Shown here: in pieces, positions 57,216-64,000 of the stretch
Layout: each line of letters opens with the position of its first letter
How positions within the stretch are numbered: position 1 is the stretch's first letter
NCBI RefSeq assembly: GCF_010731875.1
Contig: NZ_AP022595.1
Location: 4,588,001-4,652,000, forward strand
Source: Mycolicibacterium sarraceniae
Lineage (GTDB): Bacteria; Actinomycetota; Actinomycetes; Mycobacteriales; Mycobacteriaceae
DNA: 64,000 nt
Direction of reading: 5' to 3'
Made by a program: the position numbers and the translations under genes
The notes under the pieces: generated by a model
What the model was told of the DNA's origin: nothing
The model's input: only the letters and a program-made list of their open reading frames with translations
The model's database searches: none

Positions 57216-58856
57216 TTACGGCTGGCGGTGGCGTCCGTCCGTCGGCTCGAGCGCGGGATCGTGGTCGAGGGCTGATGCTGATGCGGAGGGCTGGCTGCGG
57301 ATGAAGGTCGTGGCGATGAGTCCGAGCACGATGACGCCTGCGGCGATGTAGCCGCAAAGAGTGATGCTGTGGGTCATCGCATCCCGTGCGGCGTCGGCGA
57401 CGAACAGTGTCTGCGGTTGCGCGGTGAGCCCTTGAATTGCTGCTCCGGCGCTGTCGGTGACGGCGTGGGTGAGGTCATCGGCTGGCTGCGGCGGGGTGCC
57501 CCGGGCGGTGAGCGCGGTCTTCAATGTCGCGCTGAGTGTACTGAAGAACGTGGTGGTCAGAACGGCGATGCCGAGGGCGGAGCCCAGTTGGCGGAATGCG
57601 CTTTGGATGCCGGACGCTTGGCCCGAGCTCTGCTCGGGCACGTCGTTGAGAACGACGTTGGTGACCTGGGCGGTCGCGAATCCGACACCGATTCCGTAGC
57701 AGAACAGCACGCCCGCCAGGTGCCACCACGGAGCATCCACGGCGGCGACGAAGGCCAAGCCAGCCAGACCTATTGCTTCCAGCAGCAGCCCCAGCCGCAC
57801 CAGGTCCAGCGGGGAGGCCTTGGCGGCCAGCGCGAAACTGGCACCGCTGGCGACGAAGCTTCCGATGGCGATCGGCACTAGGGCCAGACCGGCTTGCACG
57901 GCGCTGTAATCCAGAGTGAACTGCAGCCACAGCGGTAGCACGGCGACGATGCCGAACTCGCCCACGCCGATGATCAGGGTGGCGATGTTGCCGTTGCGGA
58001 ACGAGCCGATGGAGAACAGCCGCACGTCCATCAACGCTCGATCCGGGTCAGAGCTTCGGGTCAACACCGTTTGGCGCACGGCGAAGCCCACCAGCGCTGC
58101 GACGGCGAGAATTAGCGCCACCGCGACCGGCGAAAGACCCCCTGACCAGTTCAGACCGAACATGGTCAGGGGTTCCTTCACCTGCAGCCACCCGTAGGTT
58201 CGGCCCTCGATAAGGCCAAACGCAAGCAACCCCAGGCCCAACACCGACAACACGGCACCGAGGACGTCGACCCGTCCTAGGACCTTGGGTGAGCGGTCCA
58301 GGAAGACCAGCGACGCGGCGAAGATGAGACACGCCAGCGGAATGTTGATGCCGAACGCCCACCGCCACGACACGTGTTCGGAGAGCCAGCCCCCCAGCAG
58401 GGGTCCGAGTGCGGCGGCGGCGCCAATGGTCGATCCCCAGACGGCGAAGGCCTGTCCGCGGGCCTTACCGGTGAAGGAGGCGTTCAGCAGTGACAGCGAG
58501 GTGGGCAGGATCATCGCCGCGCCCGCGCCTTGGGCGAAGCGCGCCACGATCAGCAGGTCGCCGGTCGACGCCAGGCCGGCCAGCAGGCTCGACGCGCCGA
58601 ATACCACCACACCGGTCAGGAAGACCCGTCGTGCCCCGAGGATGTCGGCGACACGCCCAACCAACAGCAGCAGCGCTGCTAACACGATCGCATAGGACTC
58701 CTGAATCCACTGCGACTGAACGGAGGTGACCTTCAAGTCATCGATGATCGACGGCACGATCACGTTCACGATGGTGGTGTCGACCACGATGAGCGCCACC
58801 CCGAGCGCGATCGCGATCAGGCCCAGCCATCGCCGGTTAGTCGTCGAGATGCGCAC
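57216..58856 (-). CDS. DHA2-family (EmrB/QacA) multidrug efflux transporter
   Basis: 546 residues from a GTG at 58856, with GGAGG eight bases upstream. About fourteen membrane segments. Family motifs are DTTIVNVIVPSIIDDL in the first helix, LLLVGRVADILGARRVFLTG (motif A) and GAAAALGPLLGGWLSEHVSW (motif C). It exports drugs or lipophilic compounds with protons. The upstream 58857-58915 is AT-rich and may hold an operator. Confidence 0.92.
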   Translation of the reverse strand: MRISTTNRRWLGLIAIALGVALIVVDTTIVNVIVPSIIDDLKVTSVQSQWIQESYAIVLAALLLLVGRVADILGARRVFLTGVVVFGASSLLAGLASTGDLLIVARFAQGAGAAMILPTSLSLLNASFTGKARGQAFAVWGSTIGAAAALGPLLGGWLSEHVSWRWAFGINIPLACLIFAASLVFLDRSPKVLGRVDVLGAVLSVLGLGLLAFGLIEGRTYGWLQVKEPLTMFGLNWSGGLSPVAVALILAVAALVGFAVRQTVLTRSSDPDRALMDVRLFSIGSFRNGNIATLIIGVGEFGIVAVLPLWLQFTLDYSAVQAGLALVPIAIGSFVASGASFALAAKASPLDLVRLGLLLEAIGLAGLAFVAAVDAPWWHLAGVLFCYGIGVGFATAQVTNVVLNDVPEQSSGQASGIQSAFRQLGSALGIAVLTTTFFSTLSATLKTALTARGTPPQPADDLTHAVTDSAGAAIQGLTAQPQTLFVADAARDAMTHSITLCGYIAAGVIVLGLIATTFIRSQPSASASALDHDPALEPTDGRHRQP

Positions 58857-59009
58857 GGATATACCTCCAGTAAATAGTGATTTGATAATGAAGGTACACG
58901 CCGTGAATGGGGGTTTGTCAATGCAGCCCGCCAAGCGAGGACTGTCGCCGGGCGCATCTGGTGTCGCTTCGATTCCCAGCGTCGGTGTCGCGTTCCTGGG
59001 CAGGGAGCC

Positions 59010-59052
59010 CGTTCTTCATCCGTTGACGTCGGGCGGCCACGGATGAAGAACG
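59010..59052. repeat. 14-bp perfect inverted repeat
   Basis: CGTTCTTCATCCGT (59010-59023) and ACGGATGAAGAACG (59039-59052) are perfect reverse complements around a 15-base spacer. No gene on either side accounts for it as a terminator. It could be a hairpin, a protein-binding dyad or a scar of a mobile element. Confidence 0.7.
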
Positions 59053-59221
59053 CTGTCATGAAGCGTTCGGGGTCCGGCCCAGAAAGCCCGTGTGTGACGA
59101 CCGGACACAGCCGGGCCCAAGGCCGACGTGCGTGGGACATCATCGCCGAGGATGAGGCGGACTCAGGCGCTTTGGCGCGGCAGTTGCTTGGTCGGCTGAC
59201 CGAGGTGGCGATTCGTGGCGA

Positions 59222-59656
59222 TCAGGCCCGATGTACCTCGAAGAGCGGGATCGGCCGGGTGGTCTTCTCCTGGTAGCCGGCATAGGTAGGCTCCATGGCG
59301 GCGACCTTCGGGAAGGCCGCGTCCCGTTCTGCCGGTGGCAGCTCGCGTGTCACGACCTCGTAGGAATCCGTCCCAAGGTCGATGTGTGCTCGCGGGGTGG
59401 CCCGCAGGTTGTGCACCCACGCCGGGTCATAATCGGCGCCGGCGAGGGAGCCAATGAGCAGCATCGTCTAGTCAATGACCAGATAGGACAGCGGAACCAA
59501 CCGAGGCTGACCGGTCTTGGCGCCCGTCGTGGTGAGCAGGAGCAGGTCTTGGCCTGCGAATGGACCGCCAACCTTGCCGCCGTTGGTACGGAACTCGTCG
59601 ATGACGGTCTTGTTGAACGCGTTGATCGCCGCGGTATCGGGGATTTCGTCGGTCAT
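59222..59656 (-). pseudogene. Deazaflavin (F420)-dependent nitroreductase-family gene with one in-frame stop
   Basis: From the ATG at 59656 the first 62 residues (MTDEIPDTAAINAFNKTVID, LLLLTTTGAKTGQPRLVPLS) end in TAG at 59465-59467. The same frame continues with TMLLIGSLAGADYDPAWVHN, LRATPRAHIDLGTDSYEVV and a normal end at 59222. Read through the stop, it is a complete DUF385/DDN-family protein of 144 residues. The single TAG sits between the F420-binding strands. It diverges from the MarR gene. Confidence 0.8.
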
Positions 59657-59717
59657 GAAGCTCCTCGCGCGTTCTTCGAGTTGCCGACAGGGTAATCCCT
59701 TTCTAATCGAGTAGCTT

Positions 59718-59730
59718 CGTCATATAGACG
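59718..59730. promoter_or_regulatory. Possible MarR operator
   Basis: CGTCATATAGACG: CGTC and GACG flank ATATA in the 152-base gap between the divergent DDN-like gene and MarR. A similar site lies at 60541-60559. Binding is inferred from symmetry and position. Confidence 0.45.
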
Positions 59731-59808
59731 GATGCTGGTAGGCGATAGGTTGTGAAGGTCGCGCGACGATCGCGGCGCGACCATGAAGAAGGCAGGTGAT
59801 CGACAGCC

Positions 59809-60303
59809 ATGGACTATCCGGCCACCACGGGCATCGCCGAGCAACACGCTCGCCTGATGGAAGAACTCAGGATCTACGGTTCGAACTTCAACCAGTTCAG
59901 CCGCCTATTCGGGAGCTGGCTCGGGTTGTACTCCACGGACACAGAGGCATTGCTGGAGATCGTGTATGGCGAGGAGCGTGGTGTCCCGCTCTCGCCTGCA
60001 CGCCTGGCGAGCCGCATTGGCCTCACATCGGGCGCCACAACGTCGCTACTCAACCGTCTCGAAGAAGCGGGACACGTCGTGCGCAGTCGGGAGAGTGCCG
60101 ACCGGCGGGTGGTGACGCTGCGCAGCAGTTCGCAGGTCCACAGCCGCGCGGACGAGTTCTTCGCGGCGCTGGCCCACCAGCTCGACCAGGCAATGTCGCG
60201 CTACACACCCGAGTTGCTCAGCAGCTTCGAGGATCTCCTCATCGACCTGCGCACGACCATGAGCGCGCATCTGACCGAGCGTCACGACGAACCTCGAAGC
60301 TGA
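59809..60303 (+). CDS. MarR-family transcriptional regulator
   Basis: 164 residues from the ATG at 59809, with GGCAGG upstream. The winged helix spans about residues 55-105: RGVPLSPARLASRIGLTSGA then TTSLLNRLEEAGHVVRSRES with ADRRVVTLR as the wing. It is divergent from the deazaflavin-reductase-like gene. It probably represses that gene and itself, possibly in response to a nitroaromatic or quinone; this is inference. Confidence 0.9.
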   Translation: MDYPATTGIAEQHARLMEELRIYGSNFNQFSRLFGSWLGLYSTDTEALLEIVYGEERGVPLSPARLASRIGLTSGATTSLLNRLEEAGHVVRSRESADRRVVTLRSSSQVHSRADEFFAALAHQLDQAMSRYTPELLSSFEDLLIDLRTTMSAHLTERHDEPRS

Positions 60304-60583
60304 CGGACGCAGAATTCAACGACCGGGCCGAGCGCGCGCTACTTGACCAGCCGAAGGCGGCGCACCAGTCCCGGCCGTCGCGCGCGGCGCAACCCAAGAA
60401 CACACCGCCGGTCGACGCGATCATCTGCTCGAACACAGAGTCAATGCCGATGGCCGACCGGCTGCACACCGGCCAATGCGCAGAACGGTAGCTGGCAGGG
60501 CTGACAGTGGACAGATCCCAGTATGTCCCTTAAGAATCAAGACTCTTTGTCATAGAGTCGAATCCGAGGTGGTGGACCCGTCC
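60304..60583. other. No recognisable gene
   Basis: About 280 bases after MarR. Frames on both strands look weakly coding near 60300-60480 (ADRLHTGQCAER on plus; SVFEQMIASTGGVFLG on minus), but no family is seen. Confidence 0.4.
60541..60559. promoter_or_regulatory. Inverted repeat related to the MarR site
   Basis: GACTCTTTGTCATAGAGTC has GACTC and GAGTC arms around 9 bases and includes GTCATA, also present in the site at 59718. It lies about 240 bases after MarR, with no gene start immediately adjacent on either strand. Confidence 0.4.
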
Positions 60584-60829
60584 TCACGGAATGTCCCGCG
60601 GCGCGCGATCTGTGTATTGGCGGGGGCCACTAGGTGGCACTAGGTCGAAGGAGTACTGGGAGCAGTGGACATTGGACTTGTCCTGGGGTGTGACGAGCGA
60701 GTGCGGTGACACCGGGTCTCCGCTGTCTCTGCCCTCGGCTCCCCCGCGCCATTTCGGCCAACTGCCCGACTGATCCGCCCCGGCGTGTCGGGAGAGTTCT
60801 TCCGTTGGTAAGGATGGGACGCGTGGGAG

Positions 60830-61495
60830 CGTGGCGGAGGCGATCTCAGCGGGCCCATTGCCGGCCCGAGCGATGAGTGTTGAGGTTGCTGACCAGATCG
60901 CCGAATGGCCGGCGGTGGTGAGGAAGCCTTCCCCGGTCGAGCCGGCGAAGCTGGCCATGGCCACCGGTGCACGGCAGATCGCAGCGATGTGTCGGGCGCG
61001 GCGCTCCTGTTCGACGAGCTCCCAATCGTGGTGAACTACGCCCCAGGCGTAGAGGTCCACGCCCAGTTGCGCTGTGCCGCTTAGGTTTTTGCCGATCCCG
61101 GTATCGCGACATATCCCCAGACCGATGCGCCACCCGTCGAGGCAGATCGCGTGCGGCCCCGGGCCCGACCAGAACGATCCCTTCTCGTCAGCGCCGAGGT
61201 GGGTCTTGCGGTAGACGACGATAGGCCCGTTGGCGTCGACCAAAACGGTCGCAACGTAGCGACGTCCGTAGGACTGCACTGGCGCACCGACCAAGGCTGT
61301 GGAACCCGTTGCCGCGCAGGCTGATATCAGCGGCTCCATGACGGCACCGGCGATATCGACGGTTGTGGTCAACCCGGTGAAGCGCGAGCCGACGACACGC
61401 AGTGGTGAGCCGGTGCGGTCGGCTTGAGCTAAGCGCCGTACGGAGGTTTCTGTCCGTTCCTCGACGACCAACGTTTCAGCCAGTGAGAACAGCAC
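60830..61495 (-). pseudogene. Nitrilase-superfamily amidohydrolase, truncated at both ends
   Basis: From a GTG at 61495 the product reads FTGLTTTVDIAGAVMEPLIS, then YRKTHLGADEKG (catalytic Lys), LGICRDTGIGKNLSGTAQLG (nucleophile Cys) and HHDWELVEQERRARHIAA. The N-terminal 30-50 residues with the catalytic Glu (the PEL motif) are missing, and a stop lies two codons upstream. After about residue 220 similarity ends, and the frame runs on to 60584 without sense. Without the Glu it should be inactive. Confidence 0.65.
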
Positions 61496-61632
61496 CGACT
61501 ACTCAGAGTGAGGCCGCTAGCATCAGTCAAGTTGGTCCGAGCTTCAATGTTGAGCCGGCCAAGCACTAACTGACTGCGATCCACAGTGAACGGGTATGGA
61601 CGCGGCAGGTAGAGCGATCTGATCTCAACAAG

Positions 61633-63779
<2,147 letters not shown>

Positions 63780-63816
63780 GCTCGCTAACAGGGTGCTGCA
63801 CACCGGACCCAACAGC

Positions 63817-64000
63817 CTAGAACTGCGGTCCGTATCGCAGTCCGTGGCCGAAGGTGAACACCGGGTCGGCAGTATCGAACGGCACGTCTGATCGGCTGGC
63901 TGTCACCGCGGCGTGGGACCTGGGCAGGTCAAAGGGTGAGTTCCCAAGAGGTGCGCTTGCCCCGAAAAGCAGGTCCAGCAAAGCATGCTCATCGACACCG
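63817..64000 (-). CDS. GH3 beta-glucosidase, C-terminal end (cut by window edge)
   Basis: Reading the minus strand into the window: HALLDLLFGASAPLGNSPFD, then LPRSHAAVTASRSDVPFDTA and DPVFTFGHGLRYGPQF, stop at 63817. This is the C-terminal fibronectin-like and sugar-site end of family 3 beta-glucosidases (the FGHGL ending). The rest lies beyond the window. It converges on the thiolase gene. Confidence 0.8.
   Translation of the reverse strand, partial: GVDEHALLDLLFGASAPLGNSPFDLPRSHAAVTASRSDVPFDTADPVFTFGHGLRYGPQF

Noticed and set aside
56748..58934. Possible integrated prophage or island at tRNA-Arg
   Set aside because: No integrase, structural gene or repeated tRNA end is visible; only a transposon ATPase scar is supported.

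Overview
The window is a mycobacterial chromosome segment: high GC, actinobacterial coding bias, a PGRS glycine-repeat protein beside a PecA-type aspartic protease, and a gene order that follows M. tuberculosis Rv2457c to Rv2485c almost step by step (clpX, clpP2, clpP1, tig, lipP, nei-like, rpiB, Rv2466c-like, pepN, HNH nuclease, glbO, gdh, ettA, ssb-like, plsB2, plsC, WS/DGAT, lipQ). Gene-order comparisons with M. tuberculosis come from memory, not from an alignment.

Layout. 1-3.4 kb: partial LysR regulator diverging from a formate-dehydrogenase-like molybdoenzyme and its sulfurtransferase fdhD. 3.4-8.8 kb: gene fragments, then clpX, a broken mmuM, clpP2-clpP1, tig and a tRNA-Pro. 8.9-10.4 kb: tRNA-Gly with terminator, an antisense hypothetical gene and two abutting gene remnants. 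10.7-19.7 kb: PGRS-like secreted protein plus PecA-like protease, Tat-exported phosphoesterase, lipP, a DUF1542-like membrane protein, a Na+/H+ antiporter. 19.7-22.4 kb: intact HTH antitoxin with a decayed zeta toxin, nei-like glycosylase, rpiB.

22.4-31.1 kb lies between rpiB and the Rv2466c-like oxidoreductase, which are neighbours in M. tuberculosis. It holds a translationally coupled permease-deaminase-2OG-oxygenase operon. It then holds a locus built by repeated duplication and decay: four copies of the 3' end of the DsbA-like gene, two of a MarR gene (one carrying a 127-codon in-frame deletion between 11-bp repeats), three related AT-rich leaders, and an intact and a decayed copy of a small secreted protein.

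31.1-56 kb is mostly the conserved core: mycothiol-linked oxidoreductase, pepN, a probable cytochrome aa3 subunit operon, glbO, a broken aglA, the very large NAD-glutamate dehydrogenase, ettA, ssb, a CopD/CtaG-like protein, and a WS/DGAT-plsC-plsB glycerolipid operon. 56-64 kb is accessory: tRNA-Arg beside a transposon ATPase remnant, an MFS drug exporter, a deazaflavin reductase with one in-frame stop, MarR, a truncated nitrilase, a degenerate SDR, an intact FadA5-like thiolase, and the 3' end of a GH3 beta-glucosidase.

There are many remnants: glycosyltransferase, mmuM, amine oxidase, zeta toxin, TetR, aldo-keto reductase, aglA, nitrilase, DDN-like, transposon ATPase, and DsbA/MarR copies. 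Several sit where M. tuberculosis has an intact gene, so this lineage appears to be losing accessory genes while keeping the core. No rRNA, CRISPR array, intact insertion sequence or prophage was seen.
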